A stretch of 64,000 nt of DNA from contig JASLQF010000027.1 in assembly GCA_030744625.1 (NCBI GenBank), positions 94,211 to 158,210 of the forward strand, given 5' to 3'. Below the pieces are notes generated by a model, which did no database searches, was not told the DNA's origin, and worked only from the letters and a program-made list of their open reading frames with translations. The position numbers and the translations under genes are program-made. This DNA is from Rhodospirillales bacterium. Lineage in GTDB: Bacteria; Pseudomonadota; Alphaproteobacteria; Rhodospirillales; JASLQF01. Positions 20,296 through 32,702 of the stretch are shown piece after piece; positions within the stretch are counted from its first letter, which is position 1; every line of letters starts with the position of its first letter.

Positions 20296-21846
20296 TCAAG
20301 CCGCGTCCTTGCGGGTGAGGGTCTTGAGGTCCTCGACCCTGGCGGCGCCGAACAGCACGGCAAGGACTGCGAAAACGGCGAGCCCGCCCGCCACCAAACC
20401 CGCCAGGGCGGCGACGCGCGCCGCCAGCCCGCCGGCCAGCGCCCCTTCCAGGCCCCCTTGGGCGACGGCCAAAAACATGGCCATGCCGGCGGCGGCGAGG
20501 ACGGCGCGGGGCAGGCGACGGCGCAGCCGCCGGTCCGGCTCGAGCTGCCCACGCCGCCTCAGAACCAGGGCCAGCAACCCGGCGTTGATCCACGCCGACA
20601 CCGACGTCGCCATGGCGATGCCGACATGCTGGAAAGGTCCCATGAGAACGAGGTTCAACACCAGATTGACGGCCATGGCTGCGACCGCGATCTTGACCGG
20701 CGTCGCCGTGTCGCCGCGCGCGAAATAGCCGGGCGCCAGCGTCTTGACCAGCACGTAGGCGGGAAGGCCGGTGGCATAGACGCCAAGCGCCGCCGCGGTG
20801 GCCCCCGCTTCGGCGGCGCCGAAGGCGCCGCGCTCGAAGAGGACGGAAATGACCGGCCCGGCGATGACCACGAGGGCGGCGGCGGCGGGCAACGTCAGCA
20901 GGAACGAGAATTCCAGGGCCCGGTTCTGGCTATGCCGGGCGGCGTCCTCGTCGCCGGCCCTGATCTGGCGGGACATCAGCGGCAGCAGGGCGGTGCCCAC
21001 GGCGACCCCGACCACGCCGAGCGGCAACTGGTTCACCCGATCGGCGAAAAACAGATAGGAAATCGATCCGTCCGGCAGCAAGGATGCGATGATGGTGTCG
21101 ATAAGCAGGTTGATCTGGTAGATGCCGGCACCGACGGCCACGGGCAGCGCCCGCTTGATGAGCAGGCGCACGTTTTGGGTCAAGCGCGGCCTCGGCAGGC
21201 GCAACCACACGCCGTGGCGCCCGCAATGGCCGTAAAGCCAGACGAACTGTACGATTCCGGCCGCGAACACGCCCCAGGCCAGGGCATGGCCGGGCGTTTC
21301 GGTAATCGGCGACAGGCCCAACACGAACCCGATCAGGCACAGGTTCAAAAGGATCGGCGTCACCGCGGCGGCGGCGAAGCGGCCCAGCGAATTGAGGACA
21401 CCGGCCATCAGCGAGACCAGCGATATGAAGAGCAAGTACGGGAAGGTGATGCGAGTCAGTTCGACAGCCAGCTGGAACTTGTGCGGGTTTGCCAGAAAGC
21501 CAGGGGCGAACGCCATCATCGCCCACGGCATGGCAATCTCGAGCACCACCACGAAAACCAGAAGCGCCCACAGAAGCACCGCCAATGCCTGATCGGCGAA
21601 TTCCTTGGCGACGTCCCTGCCTTCTTCTTCCAGTAGCCCGGCAAAAAGGGGTACGAAAGCCAGGTTGAAGGCGCCTTCCGCGAACAGGCGGCGGAACAAG
21701 TTGGGGAACTTGAAGGCGACGAAGAAGGCATCCGCCGCCAACCCCGCCCCGAGGATGGCGGCGATCAGGATGTCGCGCACGAAACCCAGGACACGGCTCA
21801 ACATGGTGAAGCCGCCGACGGTGGCGATAGAGCGCGCGAGATTCAT
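20296..21846 (-). CDS. murJ: Lipid II flippase MurJ
   Basis: MurJ (MviN) flips lipid II across the inner membrane for peptidoglycan synthesis. The 516-residue protein is strongly hydrophobic with about 14 predicted membrane spans. It starts with the conserved [24 protein letters not shown] segment (split here: [12 protein letters not shown], then [13 protein letters not shown]) and has [17 protein letters not shown] at about 44-60, including the essential arginines of the central cavity. It follows glnD by 65 bases and precedes trpS by 86. No truncation is visible. Confidence 0.96.
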   Translation of the reverse strand: MNLARSIATVGGFTMLSRVLGFVRDILIAAILGAGLAADAFFVAFKFPNLFRRLFAEGAFNLAFVPLFAGLLEEEGRDVAKEFADQALAVLLWALLVFVVVLEIAMPWAMMAFAPGFLANPHKFQLAVELTRITFPYLLFISLVSLMAGVLNSLGRFAAAAVTPILLNLCLIGFVLGLSPITETPGHALAWGVFAAGIVQFVWLYGHCGRHGVWLRLPRPRLTQNVRLLIKRALPVAVGAGIYQINLLIDTIIASLLPDGSISYLFFADRVNQLPLGVVGVAVGTALLPLMSRQIRAGDEDAARHSQNRALEFSFLLTLPAAAALVVIAGPVISVLFERGAFGAAEAGATAAALGVYATGLPAYVLVKTLAPGYFARGDTATPVKIAVAAMAVNLVLNLVLMGPFQHVGIAMATSVSAWINAGLLALVLRRRGQLEPDRRLRRRLPRAVLAAAGMAMFLAVAQGGLEGALAGGLAARVAALAGLVAGGLAVFAVLAVLFGAARVEDLKTLTRKDAA

Positions 21847-21911
21847 GGCGGAGTTTTAATTGATCGGCGCCAGGGGCGCCAGGGAACCTATTATACCAAC
21901 GGTCCTTGGTA

Positions 21912-24680
21912 TTATTCGGCGGCGGCGGCGTCCGCCGGCGTATCCGCCTCGATTGCCGCCAGAAGCTTGGCGCGGATGGCCTCGACCCTGTCCTCGTGCT
22001 CCACTTTCAGGCCGTGGGCGTCCTTCACGTAGAAGACGTCGACGGCCCTCTCCCCGTAGGTCGTTACATGGGCGCTGGCGATCTGCAGGCCGAGCGCCGT
22101 CAAGGCGGCCGTGATGTCGTGCAGAAAACCGAGCCGGTCACGGCCGTTGACCTCGATGACCGTGTGGCCGACGCTGGCCTTGTTGTCAATGAGGGCGCGC
22201 GGCGGCACCCGGAACACGCCGGTGCGGCTGGGCGGTGCCTGGCGCCGCGCCCGGGCCAGCTCCCGGGCTGGGTTCAGTTTCCCGGCGAGGGCGTCCTCGA
22301 TGCGCCTCGACAGCTTGGCGAGCCGGTCGCGCCCGCCGAAGGCGGCGCCCGCCGAGTCCTGGATCGAAAAGGTGTCCAGCGCCATGCCGTTGGCCAGGGT
22401 CACGATCTTGGCATCGACGATGGAGGCGCCGCCCAGCGCCATGGCCCCGGCGATCTCCGCGAAGAGCCCGGGATGGTCGGCCGAATAAACTACTATCTCG
22501 GTGACGTCGTGATAGGTGTCCACCTTTGTTTCGATATGGGTACGAAGGCCGCGGCGTTCGGCCTCGCCGATCATGTGGGCGTGGGAGGCGAGGGTCTCGG
22601 CGTCGAAGGAAAGCCAATAGTCCGGATACCCGCGCACCACGTGGGCCTCGATGTCCGCCGCGTCCCAGTCGGCAAGCCGCTCGCGCAACGCCGCCTTGGC
22701 GCCCTCCACCCGGGCATCGCGGCGCTCGCCCGGCAGGTCCCCGGTCATCTCCTCGAGAGCACGGTAATAGATCTCGCGCAGGAGGCCCGCCTTCCAGCCG
22801 TTCCACACCCCTGGCCCGACCGCCCGGATGTCGGCGACCGTGAGGCACAGCAACAGGCGCAGCCGTTCCGGGGACTGCACGGCGGCGACGAAATCGCTGA
22901 CCGTCTTGGGGTCGTCGATGTCGCGCTTGAAGGCGGTGCGGCTCATCAGCAGGTGGTGCAGCACCAGCCACGAGACGGTTTCCGTCTCCCAGTCGCTGAG
23001 GCCGAGGCGCGGCCCCAGCTTGCCGGCGATGCGGGCGCCGATCTCCGAGTGGTCGCCGTCCCGGCCCTTGGCGATGTCGTGCAGAAGCACGGCGAGATAG
23101 AGGGCCTGGCGCGACTGCACCTCGCCGATCACCGACGTCGCCACCGGATGGTCGTCCTTGAGGGCACCGGTCTCGATGCCGTGCAGGATGCCGATGGCGC
23201 GGATGGTGTGCTCGTCAACCGTGTAGACGTGGTACATGTCGTACTGCATCTGGGCGACGACGCGGCCGAAGTCGGGGATGAAGCGTCCCAGGACGCCCGC
23301 TTCGTTAAGCCGCCGCAGCGCCGTCTCCGGGTCCTTGCGCCCGGTCATGATCTCCATGAACAGGCGGTTCGCAGGCGCGGCGCCGCGCATCTTCGAATCG
23401 ATCAGATTGAGGCTCTGGGTGACCAGGCGCAGCGCCTCCGGGTGGATGTCGAGACCATGACGCTCCGCTTCGGCGAACAGGCGAAGCAGCTTGAGCGGGT
23501 CCTTGGCGAAGGCGTCGGTGCCCTCGACGCCCAAGCGGCCGCCGTCGACGCTGAAACCCTCGACGGCGGACTTGAACCGCGGAAACGCCGGAAGCCGGAA
23601 GCGTGAGCGGCGCTTCTTCTGCTGCTCTTCCAGCACCGCGCAAAGAATGCGGGTCAAATCGCCGACGTCCTTGGCGATCAGGAAGTAGTGTTTCATGAAG
23701 CGCTCGACGCCGCGCAATCCGGGATGGTCGGCATAGCCCATGCGTCTGCCGATTTCACCCTGGACGTCGTAAGTGAGGCGGTCCTCCGGCCGTCCCGTCA
23801 GGTAGTGCAGGTGGCAGCGCACGGTCCACAGGAAGTTCTGGGCCTTGGCGAAGCGCCGCGCATCGTCCGGGGTCAGCACGCCCTTGGCGACCAGCTCGCG
23901 CACGTCGTCGACCCGGTACAGGTACTTGGCGATCCACAAGAGGGTTTGCAGGTCGCGAAGCCCCCCCTTGCCTTCCTTGATGTTGGGCTCCAGCACATAG
24001 CGGGCATCGCCCATGCGCTCGTGGCGACGGTCGCGCTCGCCAAGCTTGGCATCGACGAAGTCGGGGCCGGAGCCAGCCACCACTTCTTCGTCGAAGCGGG
24101 TCTTGAAGCGGCGGAATACCTCTTCGTCCCCCCACACGAAGCGCGCTTCGAGGAGGGCGGTGCGAATGGTGTGGTCCTCGCCGGCCAGGCGAATGCTTTC
24201 CTCCAACGAGCGCGTGGCGTGGCCGACCTTGAGCCCCAGGTCCCACAGCGCGTAGAGCATGTATTCCACCAGCTGCTCGCCGTGGGCCGTCTGTTTGTAG
24301 GGCAGCAGAAACATCAGGTCGATGTCGGAATGGGGCGCCATCTCCCGGCGGCCGTAGCCGCCGGTGGCGGCCACCGCCACCTGCTCGCCCTTGGTCGGAT
24401 TGGCCGCCGGATACACGTAGCGCAGGGCGAAGTCGTGAATGGCGCGAATCAGCTGGTCGACCAGATGGGTGCCGGCGCCGACGTTGTGGGCGCCGGTGAC
24501 GCCTTCGTCCTCGAAGCGGCGGCGGATCTCGGCCCGGCCGCCGGCCAGGGCGTCCTTGAGAAGCTCGAGGACCCGTTTCTGGGTCTTCGGCGAATAGCCG
24601 GACCACGCGGCGAGGTCTTCAAGGGCCCCGGCCAGCGCCTTGCGGTCGATGATGTCGCGTGGTTTGTGGACGCGGGCCAT
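21912..24680 (-). CDS. glnD: Bifunctional uridylyltransferase/uridylyl-removing enzyme GlnD
   Basis: GlnD senses glutamine and controls nitrogen metabolism by uridylylating PII proteins. From the ATG at 24680 the protein has 922 residues. The nucleotidyltransferase domain carries ATGGYGRREMAPHSDIDLMF at about 105-125. The HD domain has HDIAKGRDGDHSE with metal-binding His-Asp near residues 530-545. Two C-terminal ACT domains follow (around 735-810 and 845-915; EIVVYSADHPGLFAEIAG and EVNGRDRLGFLHDITA), which bind glutamine. A longer reading upstream is open but does not look like GlnD. It is divergent from the alcohol dehydrogenase gene, with CCTGTG/CACAGG as an inverted repeat at 24697-24714 between them. 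Confidence 0.96.
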   Translation of the reverse strand: MARVHKPRDIIDRKALAGALEDLAAWSGYSPKTQKRVLELLKDALAGGRAEIRRRFEDEGVTGAHNVGAGTHLVDQLIRAIHDFALRYVYPAANPTKGEQVAVAATGGYGRREMAPHSDIDLMFLLPYKQTAHGEQLVEYMLYALWDLGLKVGHATRSLEESIRLAGEDHTIRTALLEARFVWGDEEVFRRFKTRFDEEVVAGSGPDFVDAKLGERDRRHERMGDARYVLEPNIKEGKGGLRDLQTLLWIAKYLYRVDDVRELVAKGVLTPDDARRFAKAQNFLWTVRCHLHYLTGRPEDRLTYDVQGEIGRRMGYADHPGLRGVERFMKHYFLIAKDVGDLTRILCAVLEEQQKKRRSRFRLPAFPRFKSAVEGFSVDGGRLGVEGTDAFAKDPLKLLRLFAEAERHGLDIHPEALRLVTQSLNLIDSKMRGAAPANRLFMEIMTGRKDPETALRRLNEAGVLGRFIPDFGRVVAQMQYDMYHVYTVDEHTIRAIGILHGIETGALKDDHPVATSVIGEVQSRQALYLAVLLHDIAKGRDGDHSEIGARIAGKLGPRLGLSDWETETVSWLVLHHLLMSRTAFKRDIDDPKTVSDFVAAVQSPERLRLLLCLTVADIRAVGPGVWNGWKAGLLREIYYRALEEMTGDLPGERRDARVEGAKAALRERLADWDAADIEAHVVRGYPDYWLSFDAETLASHAHMIGEAERRGLRTHIETKVDTYHDVTEIVVYSADHPGLFAEIAGAMALGGASIVDAKIVTLANGMALDTFSIQDSAGAAFGGRDRLAKLSRRIEDALAGKLNPARELARARRQAPPSRTGVFRVPPRALIDNKASVGHTVIEVNGRDRLGFLHDITAALTALGLQIASAHVTTYGERAVDVFYVKDAHGLKVEHEDRVEAIRAKLLAAIEADTPADAAAAE

Positions 24681-24872
24681 GGCCTGCCCTGAATCTCCTG
24701 TGCCGCGCCACAGGATAAAGGCGGGGAGGTGCCCTGCACACCATCTTTTGCCCAGTGGCCCGCCGCGGGCGTTTCGGGTGTTGCCGACGGGCCGCCGACG
24801 GGGGAGAATTCGAACCGGCGCGCCAAGGCGTTCCCAAGACCCAGGCCCAAGGCCAAGCAAGGAGGAGCTCCC

Positions 24873-25880
24873 ATGAGCACGGCCGAGCCCATGCGCGCCA
24901 TGGTGCTGGATGCCGCCGGCGAGCCGTTGCGGCTGCGTTCAATGGCGCCGCCCGTGCCCGGCGAAGGCCAGGTCCTGGTACGCGTCCACGCCTGCGGGGT
25001 GTGCCGCACCGACCTCCACGTGGTCGACGGCGAGCTCAAGGAGCCCAAGCTTCCCATCGTTCCCGGCCACGAGGTGGTGGGCACGGTGGCCGAGGTGGGA
25101 AAGGGGGTCGAGCGCTTCGCGCCCGGCCAGCGCGTCGGCATCCCGTGGCTCGGCTACACCTGCGGCAAATGCCGGTACTGCCGGGCGGACCAGGAGAACC
25201 TGTGCCCACGGGCCCGCTTCACCGGCTATCAGATCGACGGCGGCTACGCCGACTACGCGCTCGCCGACCAACGCTACTGCTTCCTGTTTTGCGGCGATTA
25301 CGGCGCCGTGCAGGCGGCCCCGCTGTTGTGCGCCGGGCTCATCGGGTATCGCTCCTTGCGGCGCGCCGGCGACCCGGCGCGGCTCGGCATCTACGGCTTC
25401 GGCGCCGCCGCCCACATCGTCGCCCAGCTGGCCCGCTTCGAGGGGCGCCAGGTGTTCGCCTTCACCCGGCCCGGCGACGAAAAGGCCGAGGATTTCGCCC
25501 GCGCCCTGGGCGCCGCGTGGGCCGGCCCCTCCGACGCGTTGCCGCCGGAGCCCCTCGACGCGGCGATTATCTTCGCCCCGGTCGGCGCCCTGGTGCCGGC
25601 CGCCTTGCGGGCGGTGGCGCCGGGCGGACGGGTGGTGTGCGCCGGCATCCACATGAGCGACATCCCGAGCTTCCCCTATGACATTCTGTGGGGCGAACGG
25701 GAGGTTGTTTCGGTAGCGAATCTAACCCGCCGCGACGGCGAGGAATTCCTCGCCCTGGCGCCCCGGGTGCCGGTGGTAACGACGGTGGTGCCCTATGCCC
25801 TGGAGGACGCCAACCAAGCGCTTTCCGACCTGCGCGAGGGGCGCATCAGCGGCGCCGCGGTGCTGGAAACCGGCGCTTGA
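24873..25880 (+). CDS. Zinc-dependent alcohol dehydrogenase family protein
   Basis: The 335-residue MDR-superfamily protein has catalytic zinc ligands in CGVCRTDLH (Cys41) and GHEVVG (His66-Glu67), and a complete structural-zinc set at Cys97, Cys100, Cys103 and Cys111 (CGKCRYCRADQENLC). The Rossmann motif GIYGFGAAAHIV lies near 178-189. A strong ribosome-binding site (AGGAGG, 8 bases upstream) fixes the ATG at 24873. It resembles AdhP/AdhA-type enzymes annotated as zinc-binding alcohol dehydrogenases in proteobacteria. Substrate is unknown. It sits between glnD and mutS, on the opposite strand to both, and looks like an insertion into an otherwise conserved neighbourhood. Confidence 0.88.
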   Translation: MSTAEPMRAMVLDAAGEPLRLRSMAPPVPGEGQVLVRVHACGVCRTDLHVVDGELKEPKLPIVPGHEVVGTVAEVGKGVERFAPGQRVGIPWLGYTCGKCRYCRADQENLCPRARFTGYQIDGGYADYALADQRYCFLFCGDYGAVQAAPLLCAGLIGYRSLRRAGDPARLGIYGFGAAAHIVAQLARFEGRQVFAFTRPGDEKAEDFARALGAAWAGPSDALPPEPLDAAIIFAPVGALVPAALRAVAPGGRVVCAGIHMSDIPSFPYDILWGEREVVSVANLTRRDGEEFLALAPRVPVVTTVVPYALEDANQALSDLREGRISGAAVLETGA

Positions 25881-25954
25881 TGCCGTCTCCGGGCACGCCG
25901 GCGCCGATTATCGTAACGCAAGCGGAACAAAAATATAACGATACCGAATCATAA

Positions 25955-28585
25955 TCAGTCGTCGAGCATGCCTTTCAGCCTGTAAATCAGCTCCAGGGCC
26001 TCTTTCGGCGTCAGTCCGTCGGCGTCGATCTCCCTCAACGCCTCGGCGAGCGGCGAGGGTTCGGCCGCCGGGTCGGCGCCGTCTTGGCCGGCGGCGGCCG
26101 AGAACAACGGCAGATCGTCGGCAAGGCGGGTGAGGGCCGAGGATTGGCTGCCCTTCTCGAGGCTGGCCAGCACCTCCTCGGCGCGCCCGATGGCGGCGGC
26201 CGGCAGGCCGGCCAGCCGGGCCACGTGGATGCCGTAGGAGCGCTCGGCGGCGCCCGGCCCCACCTCGTGCAGAAAAACCACGTCACCCTGCCATTCCTTG
26301 ACGCGCATGGTGTAGCACTCGAGACCCGCGAGCTTGGCGGCCAGGGCCGTCAGCTCGTGGTAGTGGGTGGCGAACAGGGTGCGGCAGCGCCCCACCTCGT
26401 GCAGGTGCTCGACCACCGCCCAGGCGATCGACAGGCCGTCGAAAGTGGCCGTGCCGCGCCCGATCTCGTCGAGGATGACCAACGCCCTCGGCCCCGCTTG
26501 ATGGAGGATGGTGGCGGTTTCCACCATCTCCACCATGAAGGTGGAGCGCCCGCGCGCCAGGTCGTCGGCGGCGCCGACCCGCGAGAAGAGCCGGTCGACG
26601 ACGCCGAGGCGCGCCGCCGAGGCGGGGACGTAGGCGCCCATTTGGGCGAGCACCGCGATGAGCGCGTTCTGGCGCAGGAAGGTGCTCTTTCCCGCCATGT
26701 TGGGGCCGGTCAGCAGCCATACGCGGCATCCCTCGGCGGCGCCGCCGAGAGCGCAGTCGTTGGCGACGAACGGCCCTTCCCCGCTTTCTTCCAGCGCCGC
26801 CTCGACGACCGCGTGACGTCCCCCTTCGACGTGCAATTCCAAGCTGTCGTCGACGACGGGCCGGCAATAGCGGCGCTCCCGCGCCAGCTCGGCCAGGGCC
26901 GCCGCCACGTCGAGAGCGGCCAGCGCCGCCGCCGCCTCGGCGATGGCTTCGACGCGGCCCGCCACCTCGCCGACCAGGTCCTCGAAAAGCTCGAGTTCGA
27001 GGGCCAACGCCTGGTCGGCGGCGCGCCCGATGCGCCCCTCCAGCTCGCCGAGCTCGACGGTGGTGTAGCGCACGGCGCTGGCCATGGTCTGGCGGTGGAC
27101 AAAGGGGGTGTCGGCGTCGGTGGGCATACGTGGCGCCTGCTTGGCCGGCACCTCGACGAAGTAGCCAAGCACTTTATTGTGGCGGATTTTGAGGTTCTGG
27201 ATTTTCGTCTCGGAAGCGTAACGGCTTTGCAGCCCGGCGATCAAGCGCCTGCTTTCGTCGCGCAGGGTGCGAAGCTCGTCGAGCTGGGGCGTGTAGCCGG
27301 GCGCGATGAAGCCGCCGTCGCGGGCATAAAGAGGCAGCTCGGCGCCGAGGGCGCGGCCCAGGCGATCGACGATGTCGCCGTGATGGCCGAGGCCGGCCGT
27401 GGTCGCCGCGATGCCGTCCGGCGGCGGCGGCTCGGCGCCGGCCAGCGCCTGGCGCACCTCGGCGCCGAGGGCGAGACCGTCACGCACGGCGGCCAGGTCG
27501 CGCGGGCCGCCACGGCCCAAGGTGAGACGCGACAGCGCCCGTTCGATGTCCGGGCAACGCGACAGCAGCGCCCGCACGGCATGGCGCGGTGCCTCGCCGT
27601 CGTTGAAGTACTGGACTTCGTCGAGGCGCCCGTCGATGGCCGCGCAATCGGTCAGCGGCGCCGACAGGCGAGATGCCAGCAGGCGCGCCCCGGCGCCGCT
27701 CACGGTACGGTCGATGACACCGAGCAGGCTCCCCTTGCGCCCCCCCGCCAGGGTCTCGGCGAGTTCCAGGTTGCGCCGCGTCGCGGCGTCGATCTCCATG
27801 ACGGCGCCGGCGGCGATGCGCCTGGGCCGGCCGATGCGCGGCAGCCGCCCCTTCTGGGTGAGCGCCACGTAATCGACGAGCGCCCCGCCGGCCGCCAGCT
27901 CGGCCCGTCCGAAGGCGCCGAAGGCCTCCAGGGTCTTGACCTCGAACAGACCCTCCAGGCGGCGCTGGCCGTTGCGGCTGTCGAAGCGGCTGGCCGGCAG
28001 CGGCGTCAGGCGGTCCTTCCAGTCGCGAAACGTCTCGAATTGCTCGGGCCGCCCGATCAGGCGGTCCGAAACCACCACTTCGCCGGGGTCGAGCCGCGCC
28101 AGCGCCGCGCCCAAGTCCTTGCCGTCCAATGGTTGCAGGTGGAAGGCGCCGGTGGAAACGTCGAGCCAGGCGAGCCCGAGCTCCCCTTGCGCCTCGCCGA
28201 GGGCGGCGAGGTAGTTGTTGCGGCGCGCCTCGAGGAGCGTGTCCTCGGTCAGGGTGCCCGGCGTGATGACGCGGACGACGTCGCGGGCGACCACCGATTT
28301 TGTTCCGCGCTTGCGGGCCACCGCCGGATCCTCGGTCTGTTCGCAGACGGCCACCTTGAAGCCTTGCGAAATGAGGCGCGCCAGATAGTTTTCATGGCTG
28401 TGCACGGGCACCCCGCACATGGGGATGTCCCGGCCCAGGTGCTTGCCCCGTTTGGTCAGGGTAATGGAAAGGGCGCCCGCCGCCGCCACCGCGTCGTCGA
28501 AGAACATCTCGTAGAAGTCGCCCATGCGGTAGAACAGGAGGACGTCCGGGTGCTGGCGCTTGATGGCCAGGTACTGCGCCATCAT
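25955..28585 (-). CDS. mutS: DNA mismatch repair protein MutS
   Basis: MutS binds mismatches and starts repair. The protein read from the ATG at 28585 has 876 residues. The mismatch-reading Phe-X-Glu motif lies in [11 protein letters not shown] (Phe24, Glu26), and the ATPase domain has [13 protein letters not shown], then [24 protein letters not shown] and ATHYHEL. A C-terminal tail ends [19 protein letters not shown], the beta-clamp/tetramer type. The start is uncertain: a TTG at 28666 would add 27 residues, and a GGAGGA lies 17 bases before the chosen ATG, which is far. The gene is convergent with the alcohol dehydrogenase and divergent from the stress-protein gene. Confidence 0.95.
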   Translation of the reverse strand: MMAQYLAIKRQHPDVLLFYRMGDFYEMFFDDAVAAAGALSITLTKRGKHLGRDIPMCGVPVHSHENYLARLISQGFKVAVCEQTEDPAVARKRGTKSVVARDVVRVITPGTLTEDTLLEARRNNYLAALGEAQGELGLAWLDVSTGAFHLQPLDGKDLGAALARLDPGEVVVSDRLIGRPEQFETFRDWKDRLTPLPASRFDSRNGQRRLEGLFEVKTLEAFGAFGRAELAAGGALVDYVALTQKGRLPRIGRPRRIAAGAVMEIDAATRRNLELAETLAGGRKGSLLGVIDRTVSGAGARLLASRLSAPLTDCAAIDGRLDEVQYFNDGEAPRHAVRALLSRCPDIERALSRLTLGRGGPRDLAAVRDGLALGAEVRQALAGAEPPPPDGIAATTAGLGHHGDIVDRLGRALGAELPLYARDGGFIAPGYTPQLDELRTLRDESRRLIAGLQSRYASETKIQNLKIRHNKVLGYFVEVPAKQAPRMPTDADTPFVHRQTMASAVRYTTVELGELEGRIGRAADQALALELELFEDLVGEVAGRVEAIAEAAAALAALDVAAALAELARERRYCRPVVDDSLELHVEGGRHAVVEAALEESGEGPFVANDCALGGAAEGCRVWLLTGPNMAGKSTFLRQNALIAVLAQMGAYVPASAARLGVVDRLFSRVGAADDLARGRSTFMVEMVETATILHQAGPRALVILDEIGRGTATFDGLSIAWAVVEHLHEVGRCRTLFATHYHELTALAAKLAGLECYTMRVKEWQGDVVFLHEVGPGAAERSYGIHVARLAGLPAAAIGRAEEVLASLEKGSQSSALTRLADDLPLFSAAAGQDGADPAAEPSPLAEALREIDADGLTPKEALELIYRLKGMLDD

Positions 28586-28798
28586 CGGCGTGACGCCCGT
28601 TTCCTCCTTGGCGGGGCCTGCGGAGGGGGCGGTTTGGCGGGAGTCCTCGGGGCGGGGCTGGGCCAATGCGGAACGGGCGGTCTGAGTTGCGCGGACGTGG
28701 GCGCACCATAGCACAAGCGCGGCGCTTGGGGCTATGAATCGCCTTGCCGCTTGGGCAAGATGGTGTGAAATGCAGCCGGCGCAGGGAAATAGGCGAAA

Positions 28799-29308
28799 AT
28801 GATCAAGGCAAACGTTAAAGCCGTCCGCGAAGTGGTTGGCCTGTTCGCCGACCGCGAAAGCTTCGAGGCCGCCGTCGCCGAACTCACCGAGGCCGGCTTC
28901 GCGCGCACCGACCTCAGCGTGCTGGGCTCCCACGAATCCCTAGACGCCGCCGGCGAGCCCGGAAAGCAATGGAAGGACGCGCTCATCGCCCTGGTCGGCG
29001 AACTCAAGTTCGAGGTGCCCCTGGTGGCATCGGGGGCCATCGTCCTTGCCGGCGGGCCGACGGCGGCGCTCATCGGCGGGCTCATCGGTGCCGCCGTCGG
29101 CGGCATCGCCATCAAGGACGTCATCGGAGAGGTGACCGCGACCCCGCACACCGAAGACTTCGCGCGGGCCGTGGAGGCGGGAAGCGTGATTCTGTGGGTG
29201 CGCGCCGACGCCGCCGCCGGCGAGGACGCTGCCGGCGTCATCCTTCGCGCCAACGGCGGCACCAACGTCCACGTCCACGAATACTCGTCCGCCGCCGAAC
29301 GCACTTGA
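28799..29308 (+). CDS. Small glycine-zipper protein resembling general stress protein 17M
   Basis: The 169-residue protein starts with a ferredoxin-like segment ([20 protein letters not shown], then [13 protein letters not shown]) as in the GSP17M/heat-induced family. A Gly/Ala-rich hydrophobic zipper follows (about 75-105; [20 protein letters not shown]), and then a second small domain. The zipper suggests membrane insertion or oligomerisation. No enzymatic motif is present. It is placed 10 bases ahead of maeB on the same strand, so the two may share a transcript, but a functional link is not obvious. Confidence 0.7.
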   Translation: MIKANVKAVREVVGLFADRESFEAAVAELTEAGFARTDLSVLGSHESLDAAGEPGKQWKDALIALVGELKFEVPLVASGAIVLAGGPTAALIGGLIGAAVGGIAIKDVIGEVTATPHTEDFARAVEAGSVILWVRADAAAGEDAAGVILRANGGTNVHVHEYSSAAERT

Positions 29309-29318
29309 GGAACACACC

Positions 29319-31586
<2,268 letters not shown>

Positions 31587-31597
31587 GGTGGGCGCGG

Positions 31598-32305
31598 CTA
31601 GGCAGATTCGCGGCGTTCCTCTTCGGTCGCCGGCCTGATGTGTCTGTAGGCGCTGAACCCGAACCAGTCGTTCATGCTTCGGATCAAGTGGCGAGCGCCG
31701 ACGGCGGTAACCCGATCCTCATTTTTGGCCGCGGACAGGTCGCGGTCACCTTCCCAGATTTCCGTCATGATACGAAGAGTAGTCGTCACATAGAGATCGA
31801 CGTCCTTGCCGTGATCGTCCGAGCACAAGTCCACGTCCTTGCCGTCGATAATCAGCCACCATGTCTTGAACTTGTCGAGATCACTGAAGGAGAAGCAGAG
31901 GACCGTTTCCCCGTCCGGCAGCATGTCCGTCTGGATGCGGCGGCGCATGTCCGCCATGAGCAGATCGACGTCCAATTCCTCGTCCGTCATCTGGCCGCGC
32001 GCCCAGCGCATGCCCCAGATGGCGGTTTGTTCGATCAAGGGTTCAAGCTCCTTGCCGGCGGGGGTTAGGCGGTACTCATGGCCCTTCTGTCCGGAAAGGC
32101 GTTTGCGAATGACCAGCCCCTTTTCCTCGAGGTGCTTGAGGCGCTTCACCAGGATGGTAGGCGACATCTTCGAAAGCCCACGCTGAAAATCGTTGAACCG
32201 TGTGGTTCCCGACAGAAGCTCGCGCAGGATCAAGAGGGTCCATTTCTCGCCGATGACCTCCATGGTCTTGGCGACGGGGCAGAACTGGCCGTACGACTTC
32301 ATCAC
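31598..32305 (-). CDS. HxlR-family winged-helix transcriptional regulator
   Basis: The 235-residue protein has an HxlR domain at about 5-95: CPVAKTMEVIGEKWTLLILRELL, with Cys9 at the usual redox-sensitive place, then FQRGLSKMSPTILVKRLKHLEEKGLV. The extra C-terminal domain of about 125 residues (FSFSDLDKFKTWWLIIDG, a SCP2-like pattern) is found in a subset of these regulators. GGAGATAAGGTG precedes two ATGs. It is divergent from a DUF1127 gene and an OsmC gene, and the spacer carries three TGTAG-type half-sites. HxlR proteins often sense electrophiles or oxidants and control the divergent operon, which fits OsmC, but this is inference. Confidence 0.88.
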   Translation of the reverse strand: MMKSYGQFCPVAKTMEVIGEKWTLLILRELLSGTTRFNDFQRGLSKMSPTILVKRLKHLEEKGLVIRKRLSGQKGHEYRLTPAGKELEPLIEQTAIWGMRWARGQMTDEELDVDLLMADMRRRIQTDMLPDGETVLCFSFSDLDKFKTWWLIIDGKDVDLCSDDHGKDVDLYVTTTLRIMTEIWEGDRDLSAAKNEDRVTAVGARHLIRSMNDWFGFSAYRHIRPATEEERRESA

Positions 32306-32317
32306 CTTATCTCCTAA

Positions 32318-32344
32318 CTACACGAATTGTAGCTGATTGCTACA
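32318..32344. promoter_or_regulatory. Candidate HxlR operator: overlapping inverted repeats
   Basis: CTACA-N5-TGTAG (32318-32332) overlaps the perfect repeat TGTAGC-N5-GCTACA (32328-32344), giving three half-sites in alternating orientation spaced about one helical turn apart. The sites start 13 bases upstream of the HxlR start codon, a natural place for autoregulation and control of the divergent genes. Confidence 0.6.
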
Positions 32345-32440
32345 CGTCGCGCAGTATTCCTGGTGCCGGGTCGTACCTAGCATGGCGCGTGACCGACGGC
32401 CTGTCACCAATGGCCAGTCCGATTTGTAGGAGAAACGGAT

Positions 32441-32692
32441 ATGACGACGGCAATCTTGAGACTTCATGGCTCCACTTCGTGGAAGGAAATCGTTATCGGT
32501 CTGGCCAAGGTTTTCGCCACCGGCGTCGGTCCCGTGATCCGCTGGCGGGACCGGCAGCAGGCCTTCGCCCGGCTTCGCGCATTAAGCAACCATCAGCTCA
32601 GGGATATCGGTTTCCGCCGATCCGAGTTCGAAATGCTCGCCCATGGAGGAACCTGCGATCCCAAGTTGTTCACCCATTCACCGAAGGAATAG
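32441..32692 (+). CDS. DUF1127-type small protein
   Basis: The 83-residue protein ends in a DUF1127/YjiS-like segment at about 35-65: WRDRQQAFARLRALSNHQLR followed by DIGFRRSEFE, the usual arginine-rich helix with the DIG motif. DUF1127 proteins in alphaproteobacteria include RNA-binding regulators of phosphate, carbon or osmotic stress responses. AGGAG lies about 9 bases before the ATG. It is 10 bases upstream of the OsmC gene and probably shares its transcript and its HxlR control. The N-terminal 30 residues match no domain I know. Confidence 0.82.
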   Translation: MTTAILRLHGSTSWKEIVIGLAKVFATGVGPVIRWRDRQQAFARLRALSNHQLRDIGFRRSEFEMLAHGGTCDPKLFTHSPKE

Positions 32693-32702
32693 GAGAATCG
32701 TC

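Noticed and set aside
26084..28711. Long open frame opposite mutS (875 codons)
   Set aside because: It is the mirror frame of a strongly GC-biased gene; the product is Gly/Ala/His/Arg-rich with no domain, and mutS on the other strand is complete.
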